Positions 1 through 7,141 of a stretch of DNA of 64,000 bases are shown here, piece after piece. The notes beneath the pieces are model-generated. The model was given only the letters and a program-made list of their open reading frames with translations, ran no database searches and had not been told where the DNA came from. This DNA comes from Chroococcidiopsis sp. CCMEE 29 (GTDB taxonomy: Bacteria > Cyanobacteriota > Cyanobacteriia > Cyanobacteriales > Chroococcidiopsidaceae), in contig NZ_CP083761.1 of the NCBI RefSeq assembly GCF_023558375.1, forward strand, positions 496,001 through 560,000, written 5' to 3'. The position numbers were made by a program, and so were the translations under genes. Every line of letters starts with the position of its first letter. The stretch's first letter is position 1.

Positions 1-80
1 TGAGCCAGGACAATTTCTGGGTCGTCCGTAGTGTAAATAATTTTCGCTTTGCCTTCGTAGAGCAATGATTGGGCGGACAT
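1..80 (-). CDS. purC: SAICAR synthetase, N-terminal fragment
   Basis: This is the 5' end of a gene that runs off the left edge. Its product ligates aspartate to CAIR in de novo purine synthesis. The visible residues begin MSAQSLLYEGKAKIIYTT and continue into DDPEIVLA, the conserved N-terminal ATP-binding hairpin (LYEGKAK-x-I-Y) of PurC. I chose the ATG at 78-80 because family members start just before this motif. An in-frame ATG at 129-131 would add 17 residues. It is divergent from the MarR gene that starts at 359. Only about 26 residues are visible, but the motif is highly diagnostic. Confidence 0.85.
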   Translation of the reverse strand, partial: MSAQSLLYEGKAKIIYTTDDPEIVLA

Positions 81-324
81 CGCGGGATTAGTGTTGAGCT
101 GGTAGCAAGCCTGAAAAGCAGGCTTAATCATTTTATCTGCTATTTGACAATCTGCTTGAGTATTCAACTATGGACCAATTTGACTTAGTTGGCGAAATTG
201 TCTAAAGACCAATGCTATAGCAACAGGGCAATTACTTATACTACGAGCGATCGCCAGCAGTTCATCTCGACTAACTCCACAAGGATCATAGTTGGTACAT
301 GTTTATCTATTATTTTATATATTG

Positions 325-336
325 AGTATTAATACT
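325..336. promoter_or_regulatory. 12-bp palindrome upstream of marR-type gene
   Basis: AGTATTAATACT is a perfect inverted repeat 22 bp before the start of the MarR-family gene, in an AT-rich promoter region. MarR proteins bind short AT-rich palindromes and commonly autorepress, so this is a plausible operator. That role is inferred from position and symmetry only. Confidence 0.4.
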
Positions 337-358
337 TTAATAATTAGTTTGAGATGTT

Positions 359-826
359 ATGTCTACTTCATCAACCAAGCTGGAATTCGTGAAGAAATGG
401 CGACACGCTCTCGCTCCTTACAATTTGGGATACAAACTCAAGTTGGCATCACAGCTAATGTATCGAGATTTCTTAGAGCGGCTTCAACCCTATGGATTGA
501 CGCCGTTTCATTACCTTGTACTGTGTTGCCTTTGGGAAGAAGATGGTCTTTCTACGTCTGGAATTGCCGAGAAGCTAGGACAGTTGGGAGCAACCCTCAC
601 CGGCGTTGTGGATCGGATGGAAGACCGCAAGCTTGTCTATCGGGAGCGCGATCCAGAAGACCGACGCATGGTGAGAATCTGGCTGACTCCTGAAGGAGAG
701 CAATTAAAAGATGCCTTACCCCAAATTGGCGAGCAGACCATCGATAAAGCACTCAAAGGCATTTCTAAAGCAGAGCGAGAACTCGTATCGAAGTTACTAG
801 ATCGCATTGTCTCCAACGTTTCCTGA
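359..826 (+). CDS. MarR-family transcriptional regulator
   Basis: This 155-residue protein has the usual MarR length. The centre holds a winged helix-turn-helix: GLTPFHYLVLCCL leads into LSTSGIAEKLGQ, then a recognition helix with TGVVDRMEDRKLV. The wing RDPEDRRMVRIWLT carries the conserved D-x-R pattern. N- and C-terminal helices would form the dimer interface. It probably represses itself and the next gene, since palindromes lie before it (325-336) and between it and the membrane-protein gene (868-879). The ligand cannot be deduced; many MarR proteins sense phenolics or oxidants. Confidence 0.9.
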   Translation: MSTSSTKLEFVKKWRHALAPYNLGYKLKLASQLMYRDFLERLQPYGLTPFHYLVLCCLWEEDGLSTSGIAEKLGQLGATLTGVVDRMEDRKLVYRERDPEDRRMVRIWLTPEGEQLKDALPQIGEQTIDKALKGISKAERELVSKLLDRIVSNVS

Positions 827-867
827 GCAGTTATTTGTCAATCCTGTCAGATCTGGCTTTTAATTAC

Positions 868-879
868 TTAATATATTAA
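868..879. promoter_or_regulatory. 12-bp AT palindrome before membrane-protein gene
   Basis: TTAATATATTAA is a perfect palindrome in the MarR-to-membrane-protein gap, and a related AATATATT lies a few bases downstream. Together with the palindrome at 325-336 it is a candidate site for the adjacent MarR regulator. A similar stretch (ATTACTTAATGTATTGATTGA) follows the membrane-protein gene near 1488. Confidence 0.35.
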
Positions 880-945
880 CTATAAATATATTGATTAAAC
901 GGCAACTCAGGGTTCTACCGTTCATTGTCATCAAAGGAGAGTAAG

Positions 946-1473
946 ATGCCAAAACTTAACGTCAAGCAAAAAAATTTGCTGTTGTCTGCTCACGTTGTGT
1001 TTGCTGCGCTTTGGAGTGGAACAGTGTTGAGTATGTTCGTGCTCGCGTTGAGAAACCAAAACTCAACGAATGCAGATGTGCTACATGCCTTGAATTCAGC
1101 AATTAACCTATTGGATGATTATGTGGTCATTCCTTCTGCGCTTGGTTCATTGCTCACAGGTACATTGCTTTGTTGGTTAACTGTTTGGGGATTTTTCAAG
1201 CATTACTGGGTGATTGCCAAGTGGATTGGAACCGTTGCCCTGATCGTTACTGGAACATTTTGGCTATTCCCTTGGGCAAATGCTGCCACTGCTATTTCTG
1301 AAGCTCAAAGGCTGCAAGCCTTGGAGAATCCGCTCTATAGCTTTGATGCCAAAGCAGTGCTGATTGGAACGATTGTGCAAGTTTCCTGTCTTTTAGCCCT
1401 GATTGCGATTTCTTTACTCAAGCCGTGGGGAAGACGACCTGTGAGAGAGCAAAAGTCAGCGAGTTCTGGTTAA
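946..1473 (+). CDS. Four-helix integral membrane protein, DUF2269-like
   Basis: This 175-residue hydrophobic protein has four likely membrane helices at about residues 11-35, 58-82, 86-108 and 139-161. Helix 1 contains an AHVVFAALWSG motif resembling the His-containing first helix of DUF2269-type proteins, whose function is unknown. I start it at ATG 946 because AGGAG (935-939) sits 6 nt upstream. An in-frame TTG at 925 would include the ribosome-binding site and is less likely. It follows the MarR gene in the same direction, and a strong terminator follows at 1535. It is probably the regulated partner of that MarR protein. Confidence 0.7.
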   Translation: MPKLNVKQKNLLLSAHVVFAALWSGTVLSMFVLALRNQNSTNADVLHALNSAINLLDDYVVIPSALGSLLTGTLLCWLTVWGFFKHYWVIAKWIGTVALIVTGTFWLFPWANAATAISEAQRLQALENPLYSFDAKAVLIGTIVQVSCLLALIAISLLKPWGRRPVREQKSASSG

Positions 1474-1534
1474 ATTTCATGAGAATTACTTAATGTATTG
1501 ATTGACTGCATATCAACTAATGATGGAACTCACC

Positions 1535-1570
1535 AACACCAACAAGCCTAACCGTTTGTTGGTGTTTTTT
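1535..1570 (+). terminator. Rho-independent terminator
   Basis: A perfect 11-bp stem (AACACCAACAA at 1535-1545 with TTGTTGGTGTT at 1556-1566) encloses a 10-nt loop and runs into a T tract ending at 1570. It lies about 60 bp after the membrane-protein gene and should end the marR/membrane-protein transcript. Confidence 0.85.
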
Positions 1571-1798
1571 AGCTTGTTTGTAGACCATCGAAAGAGCAAT
1601 CGTGAAACAACAACTTGAAGAGGGTGCGTTTAGGGTTCAGGGGAGTACAGGAATAACGACAACCATGTCAACAGCTTAAAGCGAATTTAGCTTTACCTTA
1701 ATTGGTTGCTATTCCCCTCTTAATCCATCCCCAGTAGGGTGGAATTGTTCAAAGTCAAGACTTACACGGTTTTCTTGCTTTGAAAGAGTTGATCTTTC
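1571..1798. other. Intergenic region after terminator
   Basis: No gene is supportable here. The gap between coding regions is 325 bp in all, including the terminator. It should hold the promoter of the deacetylase fusion gene, but I cannot point to a specific box. Confidence 0.4.
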
Positions 1799-3670
1799 AT
1801 GTCAACCCACATGATGCTAAGTCGCCAAAAGCGTATATTTAATTCCAAGAATTACCGCAAATTTAGCAGTTATCGGTGTCCCACCCTTAGCGCTAATTTA
1901 TTTGGGTTATTTCTACCTTTAACTTTCTCTTTGCCCTTAGTACCAGTGTCTGCTTCAGCTCAGTCACTTATTACTAGAAAAAGTGCAGCAGTTTCCTCAT
2001 TTTCTAATAATTTTCCTAGATTGACATCAACACCAGCTAGATCTCTCAACCAAGCTTGTCATAACTCTACACCTTATCCTGTCGAACTTACCCACTTAGC
2101 AAACAATTTATTACAGTTTGTTAGTTGGGCGGGTGAGCCTAACAAGTTGATCGAGGTAGTAAGTGAAAATCTAGGACCTCAATTAGCAGCATATTTCAGC
2201 CCTATCGCTTGGCCTAACATACATGAAAGAGCAAAATTTGCCAGAGTACCTGTGGTTATGTACCACGATATTCTGCCTCAAAAAGAAGTATTTTTTGATG
2301 TCACGCCAAGCGAGTTTGAACAGCATCTGCAACTAATCAAGGAAAAGGGTTTAACTCCCATCAGTTTCGACCAGCTAACAACTCATTTACGAACAGGTTT
2401 GCCACTGCCAGAAAAGCCGATTATGTTGACATTTGATGACGGCTATGGTGGTCATTACGATTATGTTTATCCGCTGCTAAAAAAGTATGGTTATCCGGCT
2501 GTTTTTTCAATTTATACATCTAACGTTGGTATAGATACTGGGCGCTCCCACATACATTGGGCACAATTACAAGAAATAGCGGCTGACCCCTTGGTAACGA
2601 TCGCTGCCCACAGCGTGACTCACCCCGCTGATTTAAGAGTATTGCCCGACGACAAGCTGGAGCAGGAGGTTGTTGAATCTAAACGGATTTTAGAAAAGCA
2701 ACTGGGCGTACCCATTCGCTACTTTACCTATCCTGCTGGGAAGTACGATCGGCGGGTGGCAGAGTCGGTCAAAAAAGCTGGGTATCAGGCGGCACTGACC
2801 ATGAATGATGCCAAAGAGGTATTGGCTGGGGAATCAGAGAGTTTGCTAGCGATCGGGAGATTTGGTCAATCAAATTTAGCGCAGGCGATCGCTCAAGCTT
2901 GGGGAGGACCAAAATTACCGACTTGGGGTAGAGGATTCGATTTTTCCGCTCCTGTGGAAATGAAGAAAACCACCATCAACGATACCTCCCTGATTCTAAT
3001 TTCTGGAGGCAAGCCGATTACAGTCCATGCCAAAAGCCGCTACCAAGTACCTGAAATCGTAGCTGGCACCGAAGCTGTGGCTGCCGTGGATGGCGGTTTT
3101 TTCTCACTCAAGTTTTTGGATTCCAATCTAATGATTGGTCCAGTGTTAAGTCAGAGTAATCACAAATTTATTCCTGGTAATAATAGCGAAAACCGTAAAT
3201 TGGCTGGCAGACCCTTAGTGCTGATCGATCCCCAAGCAGTTAATTTTATTCCCTTCGACCCTCTAAAGCACAACACTCTAAAGGGAATTCAAGCTGAGAT
3301 AGCAAACGTTACGGATGCATTTGTAGCGGCGGCTTGGTTGGTTAAAGACAGTCAACCCCAGCCGCCCAGTACCTTTGGTAGCTTATTCGATTTTGATGCA
3401 GCTCGCCATCGAGCTTTCTGGGGTATTAATCAGGTAGGACAGCCAGTAATTGGCGTATCAACAAAAATAGTTGATTCTGTGTCCTTGGGAGCTGCACTAG
3501 CTAAAGCCGGGTTACGAGATGCCGTGATGCTTGACTCCGGTGCCAGTACCTCCCTTGCTTACAAAGGGGAATCACTAGTGGGTTATATTCCTCGCCCGGT
3601 GCCTCATGTTGTTGCACTCAAGCCACCCAATTCAAATACTGGTACTACCTGTGTAGTAGCACAGCGCTGA
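1799..3670 (+). CDS. Polysaccharide deacetylase fused to phosphodiester glycosidase
   Basis: This 623-residue two-domain protein starts with a basic N-terminus and a hydrophobic stretch (FGLFLPLTFSLPLVPVSASA), suggesting export. Residues about 140-345 form a NodB/CE4 deacetylase domain: TFDDGY (D213/D214), the zinc-ligand motif H271-S-V-T-H275, and the YFTYPAGKYD motif. Residues about 385-615 match the phosphodiester glycosidase (NAGPA/DUF2233) fold, with AVDGGFF and MLDSGASTSLAY motifs. It likely removes acyl groups and cleaves phosphodiester-linked sugars in cell-wall or extracellular polymers. It stands alone between a terminator and the interrupted acetyltransferase gene. Confidence 0.85.
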   Translation: MSTHMMLSRQKRIFNSKNYRKFSSYRCPTLSANLFGLFLPLTFSLPLVPVSASAQSLITRKSAAVSSFSNNFPRLTSTPARSLNQACHNSTPYPVELTHLANNLLQFVSWAGEPNKLIEVVSENLGPQLAAYFSPIAWPNIHERAKFARVPVVMYHDILPQKEVFFDVTPSEFEQHLQLIKEKGLTPISFDQLTTHLRTGLPLPEKPIMLTFDDGYGGHYDYVYPLLKKYGYPAVFSIYTSNVGIDTGRSHIHWAQLQEIAADPLVTIAAHSVTHPADLRVLPDDKLEQEVVESKRILEKQLGVPIRYFTYPAGKYDRRVAESVKKAGYQAALTMNDAKEVLAGESESLLAIGRFGQSNLAQAIAQAWGGPKLPTWGRGFDFSAPVEMKKTTINDTSLILISGGKPITVHAKSRYQVPEIVAGTEAVAAVDGGFFSLKFLDSNLMIGPVLSQSNHKFIPGNNSENRKLAGRPLVLIDPQAVNFIPFDPLKHNTLKGIQAEIANVTDAFVAAAWLVKDSQPQPPSTFGSLFDFDAARHRAFWGINQVGQPVIGVSTKIVDSVSLGAALAKAGLRDAVMLDSGASTSLAYKGESLVGYIPRPVPHVVALKPPNSNTGTTCVVAQR

Positions 3671-3988
3671 TACCAGAGAAGCCAAAACTATAGAGGTAGC
3701 TTGGTGTAGTAATATTTCAAAAATATAAATACTTAGGACTTCCACATTGTTAGTTCTACGTTCCGCCACTCCAGCTGATGTGCCAGTGCTATTTCGCTTA
3801 ATTCAAGCGTTGGCTGAGTATGAAAAGCTATCCCATGCTGTCACTGGTAATTCTGAGGCACTCTTAGAGCATTTGTTTGGTACGCATCCCTATGCTGAAG
3901 CTGTTCTGGCAGAGTATGCTGGACAACCAGCTGGGTTTGCCTTGTTTTTTTCTAACTATTCAACTTTTCTCACCCAGCCAGGAATTTA

Positions 3989-4941
3989 TAGCCGTCGCCG
4001 GAAGGGTTGCGGCATATTGAGAGGGAATAGATAATCTCAAATACTCGTATGCCTGCTCCCTACAGTGATGATTTCCGCTCAAAAGTGATGGCAGCCATTG
4101 ACCGTGGCGAAAAGAAAAGCCATGTCAGCCACATGTTTAATATCAGCCGCGACACAATTGACCGATGGTTGAAGCGCCGGGATCAGACTGGAAATGTACA
4201 AGCTGTGCAAGGCTATCAACGAGGGCACAGTCACCGCATCAGCGATTGGGACGAGTTTCGAGCCTTCGCCCAAAAGTACGGCGACAAGACCCAAGCTGAA
4301 ATGGCGCAACGGTGGCACAAAGAGATGAGTGAACGCACGATGTCTCGTGCTTTGGCACATATCGGCTGGACTCGAAAAAAAAGAGCTATGGCTACCGAGA
4401 ACGTGATGAAGCTAAACGCGTCGCGTTCCTAGCTCAACTGGCAGAGATTCCAGCATCACAACGGGTATATGTAGATGAATCGGGAATGGACGAGCGCGAC
4501 GACTATGGCTATGGTTGGTGTGAGCGGGGCAAGCGATTTGAGGCGCTCAAGTCAGGACGCAGAGCCGGGCGAGTCAACATGATTGCTGCCTACTGTGAGC
4601 GACAGTTGAGTGCTCCCTTTACGGTGGAAGGTGCGTGTAATCGAGTGGTGTTTGAAACCTGGCTAGCAACTTGTTTGCTGCCGACGCTTCAGCCTGGACA
4701 GGTGGTGATTTTGGATAATGCGACGTTCCATCATGGCGGACGTATTGCAGCTTTGGTTGAGTCAGTTGGATGTCGCCTGTTGTATCTCCCTGCTTATTCC
4801 CCAGACTTGAACCGAATTGAGAAGTGCTGGGCTTGGCTTAAAACTCGGATTCGCAAGTGCTTATCTGACTCTGCTTCCCTGCGGCAGGCGATGGAGTCTG
4901 TTCTTAAGGTTGCCGCGTCCTAACCTTTATGGCGACGGCTA
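3989..4941 (+). mobile_element. IS630-family insertion sequence, 953 bp
   Basis: The terminal inverted repeats are TAGCCGTCGCC at 3989-3999 and GGCGACGGCTA at 4931-4941. They are flanked by TA duplications at 3987-3988 and 4942-4943, the target-site hallmark of the IS630/Tc1/mariner superfamily. One transposase gene in two overlapping frames fills the interior. The intact ends and the exactly restorable target gene suggest a recent insertion. Confidence 0.92.
4049..4923 (+). CDS. IS630-family transposase, expressed by -1 frameshift
   Basis: Two overlapping frames encode one DDE transposase. Frame A (4049-4432) carries the N-terminal helix-turn-helix (NISRDTIDRWLKRRDQ). Frame B, open to 4923, carries the catalytic core. 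The slippery A8 run at 4375-4382 (CGA AAA AAA AGA) is an A_AAA_AAA heptamer, and a -1 shift there joins them into about 291 residues. The catalytic residues in the fused protein are D143 (VYVDESG), D223 (ILDNATFHH) and E258 (SPDLNRIEKCW). The second D and the E are separated by 34 residues, the DD34E spacing of this family. Frame A alone gives a DNA-binding protein that could inhibit transposition. Confidence 0.88.
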
Positions 4942-5232
4942 TACCTAGAAGATTTGTTTATTTTGCCTGAATATCGGCGGCAGGGCATTGGTAAGGCGAT
5001 GCTGTCTTACCTAGCTCAGCTGGCTGTTGAGCGTGGTTGTGGGCGGTTAGAATGGAGTGTTTTGGATTGGAACGAGCCAGCGATCGCTTTTTATCGTCGG
5101 ATGGGTGCATCAGTTCTGGATGATTGGCGAATTTGCCGCGTGACTGGCGAATCGCTTATTCAATTAGCGGCTGAAGCGTCGTAAGCTATCAATTAACAGC
5201 GTATTGTCAGTGAAAGTTTATGGGGGTACCCG

Positions 5233-5439
5233 ATGACCATTTGGGTAAACGAGCAGATTGACCCGTCTGGCATGATCCATGCTTGTATTGCCTGTTGTAA
5301 TGAGGAGCAGGCAAACGCTTGTCATGAGTCGTATGAACAAAATTTGACCGATACCCAAAAGGCAGCTGGCTGGATTGCTCAGTTGCGAACAGTCGATTCT
5401 TGGGATGATGTGCCAGTGAATGCTTTGAAGTTGGATTAA
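5233..5439 (+). CDS. Small conserved cyanobacterial protein of unknown function
   Basis: This 68-residue acidic protein begins MTIWVNEQIDPSGMIHACIA and has a CIACCNEEQANAC cysteine cluster. I recall short proteins beginning with the same MTIWVNEQID string in other cyanobacteria, sometimes mislabelled as glycogen debranching proteins, but that is memory only. The start at ATG 5233 follows a G-rich stretch (ATGGGGGTA). It lies just after the interrupted acetyltransferase gene. No function can be assigned. Confidence 0.6.
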   Translation: MTIWVNEQIDPSGMIHACIACCNEEQANACHESYEQNLTDTQKAAGWIAQLRTVDSWDDVPVNALKLD

Positions 5440-5666
5440 GATCGAGACGAGTCGATACATCTGCTTACGAGCTGAATACGTTGGCGGCGATCGCTATGTA
5501 GAGCCTTTGTGTAGAACATTAGAGTTAGACACGATGGCAAGATAGCCTGTCAAAAGCCTACAAAGATAGAGGATCGTAATTAGCCTAATGGTTGGCAGAG
5601 CTACACCTCATCCAGAAAAACAACTGTAAAGTAAAACAGAAAGCCAACATCAATGAGGGAGAAGCC

Positions 5667-6368
5667 ATGTACGTACTAATTGGTGGAGCAGGCTTAGTGG
5701 GGCTAAGTTTGGCACACAAACTCATAGAGCTAGGACATACAGTCGCCGTCATCGATATTGACCGGAACGCTTGCCGTTATGCCCGCGAACAAGTCGGAGC
5801 GATGGCATTTGAAGGAAGTGCTGTGAGTACAGAGGTTTTGCTGGAAGCAGGGATTCGCAAAGCAGACTCGGTGGCTGCTGTTCTGCGGAGTGATGCCTTA
5901 AATCTGGCATTGGTCACTCTCGCTAAGCACTATGGCGTTTCCCATATTCTGACTCGGATGCGCCATCGCGATTTTGCTGAACCACTACGCTTTGCTGGAG
6001 CCAACCACATCGTCAGTACAGTTGACCTGGCAGTTTCAACAATGGTGAATGCCATTGAGTATCCCCAGGTAGAATCAATGATGCATTTTGAGCAGGGGCA
6101 GATTGAGGTTCTGAAACTTGCCATCCCAGAAAGTTGCTATGTTGTTGGTCGTAGCGTTGCTGAAATTGCTCAAGATGTCCGCTTTCCCCCTGGTTCCCTG
6201 ATTATTGGCTATCAACCTCATCCTCACATGGATTTGTTAATCCCTAACGGTAGCACCATCCTAGAGCCTGGCTCAACGGTGCTGATTGTGACGAAACCGG
6301 GCTCGTTACACCAAATCATTGACTTTATCGAGGGTTGCTCTTCATCATCTATTATTTTTAGTCGCTGA
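5667..6368 (+). CDS. TrkA/KTN-type NAD-binding regulatory protein, copy 1
   Basis: This 233-residue cytosolic protein has an N-terminal Rossmann domain (MYVLIGGAGLVGLSLAHKL, then acidic VIDID at the end of strand 2). A C-terminal RCK_C domain spans about residues 150-225 (VVGRSVAEIAQDVRFPPGSLIIGY...GSTVLIVTKPG). Proteins of this type bind NAD(H) and gate K+ uptake systems or antiporters. Start ATG 5667 has GAGGGAG at 5655-5661; an in-frame TTG at 5592 is unlikely. It is the first of two tandem paralogues and is convergent with a Na+/H+ antiporter, which may be its partner. Confidence 0.85.
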   Translation: MYVLIGGAGLVGLSLAHKLIELGHTVAVIDIDRNACRYAREQVGAMAFEGSAVSTEVLLEAGIRKADSVAAVLRSDALNLALVTLAKHYGVSHILTRMRHRDFAEPLRFAGANHIVSTVDLAVSTMVNAIEYPQVESMMHFEQGQIEVLKLAIPESCYVVGRSVAEIAQDVRFPPGSLIIGYQPHPHMDLLIPNGSTILEPGSTVLIVTKPGSLHQIIDFIEGCSSSSIIFSR

Positions 6369-6424
6369 AATCCCTCGCTAGCCTGTAAAGTAAAGCAGAG
6401 AGTCAAGAGCATTAGAGGTCAGCC

Positions 6425-7141
6425 ATGTACGTATTAATTGGCGGAGCCGGAATGATGGGGTTAAACCTAGGGCAAAAGTTATTAGAGATGGGACACACCG
6501 TTGCTGTTGTTGATACAGATCCCCTCACTTGCCGATATGCCCGCGAAAAAGTAGGGGTCATGGCATTTGAAGGAAGTGCCGTCAGTACAACGGTTCTGAT
6601 TGAGGCAGGGATTCGTAAAGCCGACTCAGTGGCCGCCACTCTCAGTAGTGATGCTTTGAACTTGGCTCTGGTAACCCTAGCCAAGCACTATGGCGTTCCT
6701 CATATTTTGACCCGGATGAGCGAGCCTGATTTTACCGAACCCTATCACATTGCTGGAGCCAGTCATGTGGTTAGTACGATGGAACTGGCAGTCACCGCGA
6801 TGGCGAATGCAATTGAATATCCCCAGGTTGAATCAATGATGCATTTTGAGCAAGGGCAAGTGGAGGTACTAAAACTCCCAGTTCCGGGGTATTGCTACAT
6901 TGTGGGTCGTACAGTGTCACAAGTGGTTAAGGATACCCGATTCCCCAAAGGCTCTTTGATTATTGGCTATCAATGCCATTCTTGTGCTGATCTGGTGATT
7001 CCGAATGGTAGTACTGTGCTACAGGAAGGTTCAACCATTTTGGTCGTTACCAAACCAGCGCTGGTGCATCAAATGATTGACTTTATGGGAATTCAAACTA
7101 ATCGTCTTCTAGTCCCAGAAGTTGCTCGTTCAGGTCTTTGA
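6425..7141 (+). CDS. TrkA/KTN-type NAD-binding regulatory protein, copy 2
   Basis: This 238-residue paralogue of the preceding gene has the same layout: a Rossmann domain with IGGAGMMGLNLGQ and VVDTD, then an RCK_C domain with VKDTRFPKGSLIIGY and GSTILVVTKPA. The ligand-binding segment EYPQVESMMHFEQGQ is identical to copy 1. Its 3' end overlaps the end of the antiporter gene on the other strand by 44 bp (7098-7141). No transport subunit TrkH/KtrB lies nearby, so the antiporter or a distant channel would be the regulated partner. Confidence 0.85.
   Translation: MYVLIGGAGMMGLNLGQKLLEMGHTVAVVDTDPLTCRYAREKVGVMAFEGSAVSTTVLIEAGIRKADSVAATLSSDALNLALVTLAKHYGVPHILTRMSEPDFTEPYHIAGASHVVSTMELAVTAMANAIEYPQVESMMHFEQGQVEVLKLPVPGYCYIVGRTVSQVVKDTRFPKGSLIIGYQCHSCADLVIPNGSTVLQEGSTILVVTKPALVHQMIDFMGIQTNRLLVPEVARSGL

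Larger units (their letters stand above)
3747..5184 (+). pseudogene. GNAT acetyltransferase gene split by an insertion sequence
   Basis: The 5' part (3747-3988) encodes LVLRSATPADVP...TQPGI, and the 3' part (4944-5184) encodes LEDLFILPEYRRQGIGKAML...FYRRMGAS, the acetyl-CoA-binding Q/R-x-x-G-x-G/A core of GNAT N-acetyltransferases. Removing 3989-4943 (element plus one TA) restores one continuous frame reading GIYLEDLFILPEYR, giving a 160-residue protein of normal length. The start is a TTG with AGGA (3735-3738) 8 nt upstream. As it stands, the first half reads into the element and stops at 4034 without the acetyl-CoA-binding core. The substrate is unknown. Confidence 0.9.
5624..7141 (+). repeat. 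Tandem gene duplication of a TrkA/RCK-type gene
   Basis: Two copies of about 745-760 bp lie head to tail. Homology begins upstream of the coding regions: CTGTAAAGTAAA occurs at 5624 and again at 6383. It continues through both genes, with an offset of 758-759 bp, so the leader and ribosome-binding region were duplicated along with the gene. The proteins share long identical stretches but have clearly diverged. Confidence 0.85.

Noticed and set aside
292-693. 133-codon open frame overlapping the start of the MarR-type gene
   Set aside because: It is in another frame of a clear MarR gene, has a composition unlike a real protein and no ribosome-binding site.
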